NCBI RefSeq assembly: GCF_902168135.1
Contig: NZ_CABHOL010000006.1
Span: 25,594 to 89,593, forward strand
DNA length: 64,000 nucleotides
Source: an uncultured Fluviicola sp.
GTDB lineage: Bacteria; Bacteroidota; Bacteroidia; Flavobacteriales_D; Crocinitomicaceae
Direction: 5' to 3'
Below are positions 25,332 through 34,186 of the stretch, piece after piece (position 1 is the stretch's first letter; the number at the start of each line of letters is the position of its first letter). Under the pieces are notes generated by a model that was not told the origin of the DNA, searched no databases, and saw nothing but the letters and a program-made list of their open reading frames with translations. The translations under genes were made by a program, and so were the position numbers.

Positions 25332-25962
25332 CTTTCTTACTGAATTTTGACTTCAGGAAACTGATCAACATCGGAAGAACGGATACCAAAATGATGAGTA
25401 ATACTACTTTTTCGTTGTTCTCACGAACCCATTCGATTTCTCCGAGGAAATATCCGGCAAGTGTCATGGAAGTAATCCATAAAATTCCCCCGATGATATC
25501 GTAAATCAAAAATGTACGGTATTTCATTTTCCCGATCCCGGCTGCAAACGGAGTAAATGTTCTGACGATCGGAACGAAGCGTGCCATAATGATTGCCGCA
25601 ACACCTCTTTTTTCAAAGAATTGTTCTGTTTTTGTAAGGTAAGATTGTTTCACCAACTGACGGCCTCTGATTTTCCATTCAAAAACTCCTAATCCAAGTT
25701 TACGACCGATCCAGTAATTCACATTATCTCCCAAAATAGCAGCAAAAGCAAGGGATCCAAGAATAAAAGCCAAATCCAGCTTACCATTAGCAGCAAACAT
25801 TCCAGCCATAAACAGCAAGGAATCTCCCGGAAGAAAAGGCATGATGATCAACCCTGTTTCAATGAAAATCACTACAAAAAGGACCACATAAATGGAATCG
25901 CGGTAATGATCGAACACCCAGTTAAAATCCAGGTGGAATAAATGTTTGAATAACTCTATCAT
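25324..25962 (-). CDS. DedA family membrane protein
   Basis: 212 residues with the DedA/VTT signatures: ETGLIIMPFLPGDSLLFMAGMFAANG near residue 40 and ARFVPIVRTFTPFAAGIGKM near 135. There are about four to five TM or re-entrant segments. DedA proteins move polyisoprenyl or other phospholipids between membrane leaflets. It lies between the rhodanese and aroE genes on one operon; two bases separate it from the rhodanese stop. Confidence 0.93.
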   Translation of the reverse strand: MIELFKHLFHLDFNWVFDHYRDSIYVVLFVVIFIETGLIIMPFLPGDSLLFMAGMFAANGKLDLAFILGSLAFAAILGDNVNYWIGRKLGLGVFEWKIRGRQLVKQSYLTKTEQFFEKRGVAAIIMARFVPIVRTFTPFAAGIGKMKYRTFLIYDIIGGILWITSMTLAGYFLGEIEWVRENNEKVVLLIILVSVLPMLISFLKSKFSKKDA

Positions 25963-25964
25963 GC

Positions 25965-26279
25965 TTAGTACATTTCGTAATTCGGTTCGAATGTTTCAAA
26001 CCAATTCGTAATTCCTCCTTCCAAAATCGCCACATGCTTAAATCCATGAGCACATTCCATCAGGTTTGCTACCGATTCAGCCCTTCTTCCCGTCTTGCAT
26101 ACAATAACATAATGCTTAGACTTATCCATAGATTCTGCTACTTCAGGAATTTTGTGCATCGGAATTCGTGTCCCTCCAATGGAACAAATTTCAACTTCCC
26201 ACGGCTCGCGGATATCGATCAATTCTGCCTCATTATTCTGGATTAGCTGCTTACAGGCTTCGGAGGTAATACGATTCAT
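25965..26279 (-). CDS. single-domain rhodanese-like protein
   Basis: 104 residues: LIDIREPWEVEICSIGGTRIPM, then the active-site loop VCKTGRRAESVANLM with the catalytic Cys followed by KTGRR, then FKHVAILEGGITNWF. Such proteins transfer sulfane sulfur from donors to acceptors such as cyanide or thiols; the partner is unknown. It is the first gene of the rhodanese-DedA-aroE operon. Confidence 0.92.
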   Translation of the reverse strand: MNRITSEACKQLIQNNEAELIDIREPWEVEICSIGGTRIPMHKIPEVAESMDKSKHYVIVCKTGRRAESVANLMECAHGFKHVAILEGGITNWFETFEPNYEMY

Positions 26280-26330
26280 GCTTTTTTTGAGGCAAAGATA
26301 GACTTATTTGGAAATTGAGAAGTGAAAGAG

Positions 26331-26406
26331 AATTATCAATTATCAATTCTATAAATTATCAAGTATTGAAATATCTTGATAGTTCAGTCATTCATAATTG
26401 ATAATT
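26331..26406. repeat. structured AT palindrome, copy A
   Basis: The order is: AATTATCAATTATCAATT (26331-26348), five bases, AATTATCAAG (26354-26363), an 11-base loop, CTTGATAGTT (26375-26384), and AATTGATAATT (26396-26406). It touches the DUF4442 stop codon. Copy B at 27867-27939 has the same parts and spacing. Confidence 0.8.
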
Positions 26407-26873
26407 TATTTGATTTTGACAGATATCTCCATTTCGAAAAGTGCAACCACCTCTCCGTTCAGATCTTTAGCTGTGACCTTCACCCAGTGATTTTGTCTTT
26501 CGTTTGTTTGAATTGCCTTTAGTACCTGCTCCCTCACAGCAGCACCTTCATTACAGGTAAACAGAACATCTGTTTCAGCACGTTTTATGAACTCCGATTT
26601 CATCGCTTTAAAAGCGAATGAAGGACGAACATTCAATTCATCACAAAAATAAAATGCGTGCAATCCTGCCGTAACATCAGCTCCTACGGCCAATACTCCG
26701 AAATACATGCTTTTCAGATGATTCTTTGTTCTTCTTCTCAATCGAATCTTTACAACAACATCGGTATCATTGATTTCAACCAGCCTGGGACGCACATACC
26801 CGATCATCGGTATTTTAAAAATACCCATTAGACGAAGCATCATCCCATATTTCTTCAAATTCGGATTACTCAT
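26406..26873 (-). CDS. DUF4442 hotdog-fold protein
   Basis: 155 residues matching DUF4442, a thioesterase-like hotdog family: PRLVEINDTDVVVKIRLRRRTKNHLKSMYFGVLAVGADVTAGLHAF, with the long central helix after NHLKSMYFG and paired strands at the C-terminus. It likely acts on an acyl-CoA or acyl thioester, but I see no confirmed catalytic residue beyond the helix. It overlaps the flavin-dependent oxidoreductase gene by four bases. Confidence 0.88.
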   Translation of the reverse strand: MSNPNLKKYGMMLRLMGIFKIPMIGYVRPRLVEINDTDVVVKIRLRRRTKNHLKSMYFGVLAVGADVTAGLHAFYFCDELNVRPSFAFKAMKSEFIKRAETDVLFTCNEGAAVREQVLKAIQTNERQNHWVKVTAKDLNGEVVALFEMEISVKIK

Positions 26874-27817
26874 GGCTTTGTAAGGGTTTCGATGATCTCT
26901 TTTACCGGTCGGATCGATTTCACATGCTCAATACTTGGTCCCGCACACCAAACGGTTTTATAAGTTGCGCTGAAAGCTGCTTTCTCCAGGGATTTCATCC
27001 CCCGATAAAATGTCAGTGCTTTTACCCATTTCTTCAAACGCTTGTTTTTATTCAAAATGCGTTCCAACCAGGATTGTTCAGTTCCAATTTCCTTTACATA
27101 TGGTGTGTTTATAACTGTACAAGGTGTTCCTGAAAGTTTGGAGGTCATTACAATATCCTTTGCACCGTAATCTACACATGCCTGCTTATATTCCTGCGAA
27201 ACGCCTGCTTCATCAGATGCAATGAAAACCGAACCGATAGAAAATCCGTCAGCTCCTGCCTCGATCAATTCGTCCATTTCTTTTTTTGTTCCTACACCTC
27301 CGGCAGAAATAACCGGAATTGAAATAGCTTTCTTAATGCTCTTGATCAGTGTCGGAGCATCTATTTGGCCTGCATGACCACCTGCCCTGTTGTTGACGGC
27401 AATTACAGCATCAGCTCCCAAGGTTTCTACTTTCTGCGCATAAGAAACATCCGTAACATCACAAAAAACTTTTATATTCTTTCCATGAGCCGCATCAATG
27501 ACTTTTTTAGGAGATCCTAAAGAGGTTATGAAAAAATCGACGCCCTCTTCCACACAGATCTTTAATTGCTCTTCCATGTAAATATTAGAAGCATTTACGA
27601 TCAGGTTAATCCCGATCGGACCTTTCGCTTTTGCTTTCATACGTCTCAGACCTTCTCTCAATAGTTCGGTAGAACGGTAATTCAAAGCCGGAATAGCCGC
27701 CGCAATCCCATTTTCAGTACCCGCAATGATCATTTCTTCATTCGAAACCAAAAACATAGGCGCCATAATAATCGGATGCTCAATATTCAATAAGTTGCTT
27801 AAAGCCAATTTTTCCAT
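26870..27817 (-). CDS. nitronate monooxygenase-like FMN oxidoreductase
   Basis: 315 residues from ATG 27817; the frame runs two codons further to a TTG. The TIM-barrel signatures of the NMO/2-nitropropane dioxygenase family are present: IEHPIIMAPM at the start, GINLIVN, VNNRAGGHAGQ with the catalytic His, and the FMN phosphate loop SAGGVGTKKEM...GADGFSIGSVF. True substrates in this family vary (nitronates, enoyl compounds), so the name is by class only. It is coupled to the DUF4442 gene, and this pair is bracketed by two copies of the same AT palindrome. Confidence 0.9.
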   Translation of the reverse strand: MEKLALSNLLNIEHPIIMAPMFLVSNEEMIIAGTENGIAAAIPALNYRSTELLREGLRRMKAKAKGPIGINLIVNASNIYMEEQLKICVEEGVDFFITSLGSPKKVIDAAHGKNIKVFCDVTDVSYAQKVETLGADAVIAVNNRAGGHAGQIDAPTLIKSIKKAISIPVISAGGVGTKKEMDELIEAGADGFSIGSVFIASDEAGVSQEYKQACVDYGAKDIVMTSKLSGTPCTVINTPYVKEIGTEQSWLERILNKNKRLKKWVKALTFYRGMKSLEKAAFSATYKTVWCAGPSIEHVKSIRPVKEIIETLTKP

Positions 27818-27866
27818 TTTCAATTGATTACATCCAAATATACAAATAATTATGCATGCATATATT

Positions 27867-27939
27867 AATTATCAATTATGAATTTCGGGAATTATCAAGA
27901 ATGTTCAGAACTTGATAATTTGAATTCTTGATAATTGAT
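27867..27939. repeat. structured AT palindrome, copy B
   Basis: The order is: AATTATCAATTATGAATT (27867-27884), five bases, AATTATCAAG (27890-27899), an 11-base loop, CTTGATAATT (27911-27920), and AATTCTTGATAATTGAT (27923-27939). It lies upstream of the oxidoreductase gene and downstream of the beta-barrel gene. Confidence 0.8.
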
Positions 27940-27996
27940 CATTAAAAAAGCCCTCCCGATTTCTCAGAAAGGCTCTCAATATGTTTTAAAGGCTTT

Positions 27997-28677
27997 TTAC
28001 ATTCCGAAACCGAACTTGATTCCGGTTGCCGCATTCAGTCTGACTCCCGTATTGCTTGTACCAACCCAGCGAGACTGAACATTGCCCTGGTCGTCTACGT
28101 AATTATCCATGTACTTGTTATTAATATCGAACGTTCCCAGTCCAACTCCGAAATACATGTCGATGCTGAAATTTCCGTCACCCGGCCAAAACTGGAATCC
28201 CATATTAAATCGGAATATCAATTGGCTTAAGCTAGCTTTTGTGTCATCGAGCACTCCACTTATATCCTGGATCAAATAATTGTATCTTCGATACTTAAAG
28301 ACCGGAGAAAGGTAAAGTCCCTTCAATTCATTATCTTCGGAAAGCGGGTAAAATCTTGGAGCAAGTGATGCATGAAATCCAATATTAGCATCAGCATCCA
28401 TATTTATCGGATCAAATTCCCAAATATCGCTGCGCCACAAACGCTGGTTTCCAAAGTTCAGTCCGAATTGAGAAATGGTAGGACCGACTTCCAGCTCCAG
28501 GCTGAAAATACGTGCCACCCGCTGCTCGTAACTGAAGTTAAATTCTCCTGCAACCAACTGTGTGGGAGCAAATTTCAGGACGAAATTCTTTCCAAAGCGG
28601 TCTTCTTCTGCCTCGTCTTGTGACCAGGTTGCCAGTGAAATAGTTGATAGAATGATACATCCAAGTAATTTTTTCAT
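27997..28677 (-). CDS. outer-membrane beta-barrel-like protein
   Basis: 226 residues with a Sec signal peptide (MKKLLGCIILSTISLATWSQ). The rest alternates polar and hydrophobic residues with many aromatic strand ends (FNFSYEQRVARIFSLELEVGP, LSQLIFRFNMGFQFW, IDMYFGVGLGTFD) and ends in LNAATGIKFGFGM, a usual barrel end. It is of the DUF3575/outer-membrane-beta-barrel size; the role is unknown. It is divergent from menA. Confidence 0.8.
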   Translation of the reverse strand: MKKLLGCIILSTISLATWSQDEAEEDRFGKNFVLKFAPTQLVAGEFNFSYEQRVARIFSLELEVGPTISQFGLNFGNQRLWRSDIWEFDPINMDADANIGFHASLAPRFYPLSEDNELKGLYLSPVFKYRRYNYLIQDISGVLDDTKASLSQLIFRFNMGFQFWPGDGNFSIDMYFGVGLGTFDINNKYMDNYVDDQGNVQSRWVGTSNTGVRLNAATGIKFGFGM

Positions 28678-28778
28678 ATACCTTGATTTAGTCTTACCAA
28701 ATTAACCTTTTTTTCAATCAAATGGAAAGTTTAAATTCCAATTGGAACAATGAAGAGATAAAATACCGAAATTTGGGC

Positions 28779-29693
28779 ATGGCAAATTCATCAGACTGGA
28801 TTAGTGCTCTTCGGTTAAGAACACTTCCTTTATCCATTTCGGGAATACTCGTTGGTTCTTTTGTTGCGGTTTTCCAGGGTTACTGGAACCCCGTTATTTT
28901 CTCTTTAGCCTTGTCTACAACCCTTCTTTTTCAAATCTTGTCGAACCTGGCAAACGATTTGGGGGATTCTCTAAAAGGCGCCGACAATTCGGAAAGGGTG
29001 GGCCCGATGCGTGCCGTTCAATCCGGTTCTATCTCGAAAAAGGCAATGAAAAATGCAGTAATCCTTACTTCCCTGTTGTCTTTTTTAAGTGCAGGGCTGT
29101 TGATTTACTTCGGAACAAAGAACCTTTCTGCAACAAGTGTTTACATTTACATTGCTTTGGCCGTTGCATCGGTTTTTGCTGCTATTACTTACACCATTGG
29201 AAAAAAGGCTTATGGCTATAATGGTTTGGGTGATTTGTTCGTATTCATCTTTTTTGGCCTGGTAAGTGTTATCGGTGTCTACCCGTTATTTTCGGACACC
29301 TTATCCTGGATACTTGTCTTTCCGGCTGTCACGATCGGTTTTTTAAGTACAGCTGTATTGAACCTGAATAACATGCGTGACCGTGAAAACGATTCAAAAG
29401 TCGGAAAACGGACCTTGGTTGTAAAATTGGGAGCTTCAAATGCAAAAAAATACCATTTCTTCCTAATTATCAGCGCTTTTGTAAGCTGGGGAATTTTCCT
29501 GGTACTGACTAAGAACTGGCTCGGATTTATCTCCTTTCTTCCAGCATTATTATTTGTGAAGCATTTGGTATTTGTAGCGAAGAACACAGTCCCTAAAGAA
29601 TTGGACTCTCAATTAAAGATCGTTGCTTTGGGCACCTTTTTTATCAGTCTGCTCTACGTAATCAGTGTTTCGATCAACCAATGGATCCTCTAA
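28779..29693 (+). CDS. menA: 1,4-dihydroxy-2-naphthoate polyprenyltransferase
   Basis: 304 residues from ATG 28779 (MANSSDWISALRLRTLPLSI), the usual family start; the frame extends 19 codons upstream but that part looks non-coding. There are eight to nine TM segments. The Asp-rich motifs are LANDLGDSLKGAD and NNMRDRENDSKVGKRT. It prenylates DHNA in menaquinone synthesis at the inner membrane. It overlaps menC by 13 bases. Confidence 0.95.
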   Translation: MANSSDWISALRLRTLPLSISGILVGSFVAVFQGYWNPVIFSLALSTTLLFQILSNLANDLGDSLKGADNSERVGPMRAVQSGSISKKAMKNAVILTSLLSFLSAGLLIYFGTKNLSATSVYIYIALAVASVFAAITYTIGKKAYGYNGLGDLFVFIFFGLVSVIGVYPLFSDTLSWILVFPAVTIGFLSTAVLNLNNMRDRENDSKVGKRTLVVKLGASNAKKYHFFLIISAFVSWGIFLVLTKNWLGFISFLPALLFVKHLVFVAKNTVPKELDSQLKIVALGTFFISLLYVISVSINQWIL

Positions 29694-30715
29694 AGCAAGC
29701 AAAGGCAACCTTTGAGGCGTTTACACTTGATTTCAAACGTCCGAGCGGGACAAGTCGCGGAGTTCTGACCCAAAAGAAAGGCTGGAAACTGCTATTAACG
29801 GATCCTGAAGGCACTACCGGATTGGGAGAATGTTCCATCATTCCGGGATTATCGCCGGATTACACTACTGATGAAGCCTACGAGCAAAAACTGACTGAAG
29901 TTTGTTCAAATCCATTCCTGTTTGCTAAAAACAAAACACTTCTGATTGATTACCCTTCTATCCTATTCGGTTTAGAAAGCGCTTATTTCGATTTGTTGAA
30001 CGGTGGAAAACGGGTTTATTTCGAATCAGCAAAAAGAAGTTCCGGGTTCAGCATTCCGATTAACGGGTTGATCTGGATGGGGAATCCCGGTTACATGCGC
30101 GATCAGATCGAAGAAAAGCTGGATGCAGGATTCAACTGCATCAAACTGAAGGTCGGAGCAATCGATTTCAAACAAGAATTGAAACTTTTAGAAGGAATCC
30201 GCGCCAGATTTGACGCGTCTAAAATTGTATTGCGTGTAGATGCCAACGGGGCTTTCAGCATGGAGGATTCAACCTGGAAACTAAAAGAGTTAGCTCAATT
30301 GGACCTCCACAGTATTGAACAGCCGATCAAAGCCGGATCCTGGAACAACATGAAGAAGCTTTGTGAAGAAACACCGCTGGCGATTGCTTTGGACGAAGAG
30401 CTGATCGGAGTTAATGAAACAAACAAAAAGATTGAACTTCTTGAAACGATCAACCCTCAATACATTATTCTAAAACCAAGTTTACACGGCGGATTCAGCG
30501 GGTCAAAAGAATGGATTGAGCTGGCAGACGAACGCAACATTCCGTGGTGGATTACCTCAGCTTTGGAAAGCAATATCGGGTTGAATGCGATAGCGCAGTT
30601 TACAGCGGATTACAACCCGGTTTTACCGCAGGGACTGGGAACAGGCGGATTGTATGAAACGAATTTTGAAGCTCCGTTAACGATTGCAGAAGGGAATTTG
30701 ATTTATCTAAAATAA
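29681..30715 (+). CDS. menC: o-succinylbenzoate synthase
   Basis: 344 residues, enolase superfamily. The N-terminal capping domain is followed by the barrel with catalytic KxK in CIKLKVG, metal ligands in VLRVDANGAF, HSIEQP and ALDEEL, and the second catalytic Lys in YIILKPSLHGGF. It dehydrates SHCHC to o-succinylbenzoate. Coupling to menA supports this function over a dipeptide epimerase. A decayed repeat follows the stop. Confidence 0.93.
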   Translation: MDPLKQAKATFEAFTLDFKRPSGTSRGVLTQKKGWKLLLTDPEGTTGLGECSIIPGLSPDYTTDEAYEQKLTEVCSNPFLFAKNKTLLIDYPSILFGLESAYFDLLNGGKRVYFESAKRSSGFSIPINGLIWMGNPGYMRDQIEEKLDAGFNCIKLKVGAIDFKQELKLLEGIRARFDASKIVLRVDANGAFSMEDSTWKLKELAQLDLHSIEQPIKAGSWNNMKKLCEETPLAIALDEELIGVNETNKKIELLETINPQYIILKPSLHGGFSGSKEWIELADERNIPWWITSALESNIGLNAIAQFTADYNPVLPQGLGTGGLYETNFEAPLTIAEGNLIYLK

Positions 30716-30872
30716 CTTTCAAAACAAGGGCACAAATTCTTCGCGAGCGAAGCTGTTTTAATTTGCGCACAGATCTCGCTGATCTCGCAGATTTTTATTC
30801 TGCATAGTATAGGGACTTCGCTAGCTCAGTCAGGTCATTATTCCCGAAGATAACACAGAGGAACGCTGATTT
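30716..30872. repeat. decayed dispersed repeat (GCACAGAT / CGCAGATT type)
   Basis: GAGCGAAGCTGT, GCGCACAGATCTCGCTGATC, TCGCAGATTTTTATTCTGC, ACTTCGCTAGC, AACACAGAGGAACGCTGATTT. It uses the same words as 3525-3640. No coding sequence is supported. Confidence 0.5.
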
Positions 30873-30889
30873 TATATGGTGGTTATCCT

Positions 30890-31336
30890 TTAAAACAATC
30901 TCTGTTTCTCACGTTGAATTAAAGTGATGTTTCCTGATTTAATTTCTATTCTTACCGAAATTTCGTTTCTCAATCCGAGGAAGCCATTATAGCTCTTACC
31001 ACACAACAAAAGCAAGTCATATTTTTCATTTTCAAAAGGAATATCAATAACATCAAACCTTAATGCTGTATCATTAATTTTTGCAGCTCTTTTTTGTTCA
31101 GATTTGTCGAATGAACTCTGGATATACAAATCGATTTCAGTGATATATTTTTTATATCCATCCTTAAAAAAGTTATAAGTAGCAATTTGCTCCTCTTTCA
31201 CCTTTCCCTTTTCAGAACCGAAATAGACATCGCATTCCCCACCCAATCCATCAAACATTTGTGTCTTAATATAAGACTTCGAGTTTTCTGGTCCTACGAG
31301 TGAATAATCACTCATAAGCGTTTCCAATGTCAACAT
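30890..31336 (-). CDS. hypothetical protein
   Basis: 148 residues, probably cytoplasmic, with no signal peptide. It has mixed alpha/beta content (MSDYSLVGPENSKSYIKTQMFDGLGGECDVYFG, DVIDIPFENEKYDLLLLCGKSYNGFLG, RNEISVRIEIKSGNITLI). I recognise no family. It sits alone between repeat debris at 30716-30872 and a terminator, on the strand opposite menAC, so it may be an accessory insertion. Met8 (31315) is an alternative start. Confidence 0.6.
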   Translation of the reverse strand: MLTLETLMSDYSLVGPENSKSYIKTQMFDGLGGECDVYFGSEKGKVKEEQIATYNFFKDGYKKYITEIDLYIQSSFDKSEQKRAAKINDTALRFDVIDIPFENEKYDLLLLCGKSYNGFLGLRNEISVRIEIKSGNITLIQREKQRLF

Positions 31337-31445
31337 ATTTTTCCAATTGTTGTTTTTTTACTGTCTAAAAATACAGATTACAAAGCAGAAACGCGATAAT
31401 TGCATACCTGCTATTTTTTAATAAATCCGCGGAATCCGCGGGCCA

Positions 31446-31486
31446 AAAAAAGAGGGCCTCTGCATCTGCAAAAGCCCTCTTTTTGT
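31446..31486. terminator. terminator between dnaK and the hypothetical gene
   Basis: AAAAAGAGGGC pairs with GCCCTCTTTTT across about 16 bases, with T-runs on both strands. On the minus strand it terminates dnaK. A short ATCCGCGGAATCCGCGG repeat lies just beyond (31424-31441). Confidence 0.85.
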
Positions 31487-31500
31487 AATCTATTTATTTG

Positions 31501-33405
31501 TTACTTCTTATCGTTCACTTCTTCGAAGTCAACATCAGTTACTTCATCACCTGAGTTTCCTCCGGCATTTCCGCCTTGAGCTCCCTGATCTGCACCACCA
31601 GCATTTGCTGCGTTATACATTTCCTGAGAAGCTGCCTGGAAAGCTGTATTCAAACGCTCCATTGCCGCATCAAGGTTTGCCATGTTCTTCGCTTCAAACT
31701 CAGTCTTCAATGCCGCTAAAGCATCTTCTATAGGTTGTTTTTTATCTGCAGGGATCTTATCTCCGTACTCTTTCAACTGACGCTCAGTTTGGAAGATCAA
31801 TGAATCTGCTTTATTCAAAGTTTCAGCTTCCTGCATACGCTTCTTATCTGCATCTGCATTTGCTTCTGCCTCTGCTTTCATACGCTTGATCTCTTCATCA
31901 GACAAACCTGAAGATGCTTCAATCTTGATAGACTGCTCTTTTCCTGTTCCTTTGTCTTTTGCAGAAATGTGCATAATTCCGTTCGCATCCACGTCGAATG
32001 TTACTTCGATTTGCGGTTCTCCACGACGAGCAGGCGGAATATCCGTCAATGAGAAGCGACCCAATGTTTTGTTATCGCCTGCCATCGGACGCTCACCCTG
32101 CAATACATGAATATCTACTGCCGGCTGGTTATCCGCTGCTGTTGAGAATGTCTCAGATTTTTTAGTCGGAATAGTTGTATTCGCTTCGATCAATTTCGTG
32201 AATACACCTCCCATTGTTTCAATTCCTAAAGACAATGGAATAACATCCAACAATAAGACATCTTTCACTTCACCTGTCAATACACCTCCTTGAATCGCCG
32301 CACCAACTGCTACTACTTCATCCGGGTTTACTCCTTTTGACGGAGCTTTTCCGAAGAAACGCTGCACTGCATCCTGGATTACAGGAATACGAGTTGATCC
32401 ACCAACCAAAATCACTTCATCGATATCGCTTGTAGACAATCCTGCATTTTGAAGAGCAGAACGACAAGGTGCGATTGTTCTTTCAACGATTGTTGCGATC
32501 AATTGCTCGAATTTTGAACGTTGTAAAGTTCTTACCAAGTGTTTTGGAATACCGTTTACCGGCATGATGTATGGCAAGTTGATCTCTGTTGAAGTTGTTG
32601 AAGACAATTCGATCTTCGCCTTTTCAGCAGCTTCTTTCAAACGTTGTAAAGCCATCGGGTCCTGGCGTAAATCCAATCCTTCTTCTGCTTTAAACTCGTC
32701 TGCCAGCCAAGTAATGATTGCCTCATCCACGTCGTCACCACCTAAGTGCGTATCTCCGTCAGTTGCCAATACTTCAAACACTCCGTCTCCCAATTCCAAA
32801 ACGGAAACGTCATGAGTACCACCACCGAAGTCGAATACTACGATCTTTTGGTCTATTCCTTTTTTATCCAAACCGTAAGCTAAAGCTGCAGCTGTAGGCT
32901 CGTTGATAATACGTTTGATTGTTAAACCTGCGATTTCTCCTGCTTCTTTTGTAGCCTGACGCTGAGAGTCATTAAAGTACGCCGGAACTGTTACAACCGC
33001 TTCAGTTACTTCCTGACCCAAATAATCTTCAGCTGTTTTCTTCATTTTCTGAAGGATCATTGCAGAAATTTCCTGCGGAGTATACATACGTCCGTCGATA
33101 TCTACTCTTGGTGTGTTGTTATCGCCTTTTACAATTTTGTAAGGTACGCGGCCAGCCTCTTTCTGTGTTTCATCATAGGAAGATCCCATGAAACGCTTAA
33201 TCGAGTAAATTGTTTTTGTTGGGTTGGTAATCGCCTGACGCTTCGCAGGGTCACCAACTTTCAGTTCGCCACCATCTACGAATGCTACCACAGAGGGTGT
33301 TGTACGCTTACCTTCAGAATTTGCGATTACAACCGGCTCATTTCCCTCCATTACGGAAACACATGAGTTTGTTGTTCCTAAATCGATTCCAATTATTTTT
33401 CCCAT
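31501..33405 (-). CDS. dnaK: molecular chaperone DnaK
   Basis: 634 residues, full length. The N-terminal ATPase has [59 protein letters not shown] and [13 protein letters not shown]. The substrate-binding domain carries [18 protein letters not shown]. The lid ends in a Gly-rich linker and [10 protein letters not shown]. It folds proteins with DnaJ and GrpE, which are not in this window. Three related sequence motifs lie upstream at 33481-33569. Confidence 0.98.
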   Translation of the reverse strand: MGKIIGIDLGTTNSCVSVMEGNEPVVIANSEGKRTTPSVVAFVDGGELKVGDPAKRQAITNPTKTIYSIKRFMGSSYDETQKEAGRVPYKIVKGDNNTPRVDIDGRMYTPQEISAMILQKMKKTAEDYLGQEVTEAVVTVPAYFNDSQRQATKEAGEIAGLTIKRIINEPTAAALAYGLDKKGIDQKIVVFDFGGGTHDVSVLELGDGVFEVLATDGDTHLGGDDVDEAIITWLADEFKAEEGLDLRQDPMALQRLKEAAEKAKIELSSTTSTEINLPYIMPVNGIPKHLVRTLQRSKFEQLIATIVERTIAPCRSALQNAGLSTSDIDEVILVGGSTRIPVIQDAVQRFFGKAPSKGVNPDEVVAVGAAIQGGVLTGEVKDVLLLDVIPLSLGIETMGGVFTKLIEANTTIPTKKSETFSTAADNQPAVDIHVLQGERPMAGDNKTLGRFSLTDIPPARRGEPQIEVTFDVDANGIMHISAKDKGTGKEQSIKIEASSGLSDEEIKRMKAEAEANADADKKRMQEAETLNKADSLIFQTERQLKEYGDKIPADKKQPIEDALAALKTEFEAKNMANLDAAMERLNTAFQAASQEMYNAANAGGADQGAQGGNAGGNSGDEVTDVDFEEVNDKK

Positions 33406-33480
33406 TTTATTTAATTTTCGTTTTCAGAATTTTCCTTCCATAAGTCAAAGGTTGTGCCAGTTGAAAAAAGGCGCAGGATT

Positions 33481-33569
33481 CTGACAGATTTGGCATAAAA
33501 GGTCTAAAAGGTGGTATTACTCCTGTCGATTTGTCAGAAAAATGTCTTTTGAATCACCATTTTTGTCAG
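33481..33569 (-). promoter_or_regulatory. repeated motif upstream of dnaK
   Basis: On the plus strand CTGACAGATTTGGCA (33481-33495), CTGTCGATTTGTCAG (33523-33537) and CCATTTTTGTCAG (33557-33569) are variants of one imperfect dyad, TGnCA-AATC-TGTCA read on the gene strand. The region is 76-164 bases before the dnaK ATG. It looks like a heat-shock operator array; there is no CIRCE element. Confidence 0.45.
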
Positions 33570-33661
33570 TTTAAGCGGAGAACTAACTTGATTTAAAATT
33601 CAAACTTACTTCGCAAGCGTTTTTCCGGAAGTTTGCTACCTGATTATTGGACTTTGCGGAC

Positions 33662-34186
33662 TCATTCAGATTTGAGTGTTCGATTGGGGCGGGTTCGCTG
33701 CATCCAAATTTTCATACAGATGGTTATTCCGCCAACAAATCCAACAATATAGGAACTCACATGAGCCCAAGCTACTGCGAGAAACATTTCCTGTTTCGCA
33801 ATAGGAATGGTTGCTGAAAATTCACCCATCAAATGAATTGCCCCTGTTTTAGCGAGCAAATAACCGATTAATCCCGCTAATGCAGCGGTAAATGGCAGAA
33901 TGAGCAGTAAGCGGATCACATATTTCCGAATCTTAGAAAAAGGAATTTGGGGCAATTTTCCAATACTATTAAAACACACGATGAGCAGCCCCAATATCAA
34001 ACCTACCCACCAGGTAGCCAAAACTCCCCAAACAAGCGCCAGGAAAATCGGGTTCTGACTTTCAATCACTTTCGGATGCCCTATCGTGAAATACTCTACA
34101 CAGATATTTGCAGTAACTAAATCATGAGTAATCCCGAAAGTAATTGCTCCCAGTAAACAGAGTAAGATCGTTTTGAAATTAGTCAA
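33662..34186 (-). CDS. hypothetical membrane protein, 4 TM
   Basis: 174 residues with four TM segments (about 5-24, 45-69, 89-110 and 133-156). The loop after TM1 carries HDLVTANICVEYFTIGHP, conserved-looking and possibly extracytoplasmic. I do not recognise the family. It overlaps the permease gene by eight bases and is probably co-translated with it. Confidence 0.75.
   Translation of the reverse strand: MTNFKTILLCLLGAITFGITHDLVTANICVEYFTIGHPKVIESQNPIFLALVWGVLATWWVGLILGLLIVCFNSIGKLPQIPFSKIRKYVIRLLLILPFTAALAGLIGYLLAKTGAIHLMGEFSATIPIAKQEMFLAVAWAHVSSYIVGFVGGITICMKIWMQRTRPNRTLKSE

Noticed and set aside
33444..33460. possible -24/-12 site before dnaK (TGGCACAACCTTTGA on the minus strand)
   Set aside because: The -12 GC is GA; the match is partial and dnaK is not a usual sigma-54 target.
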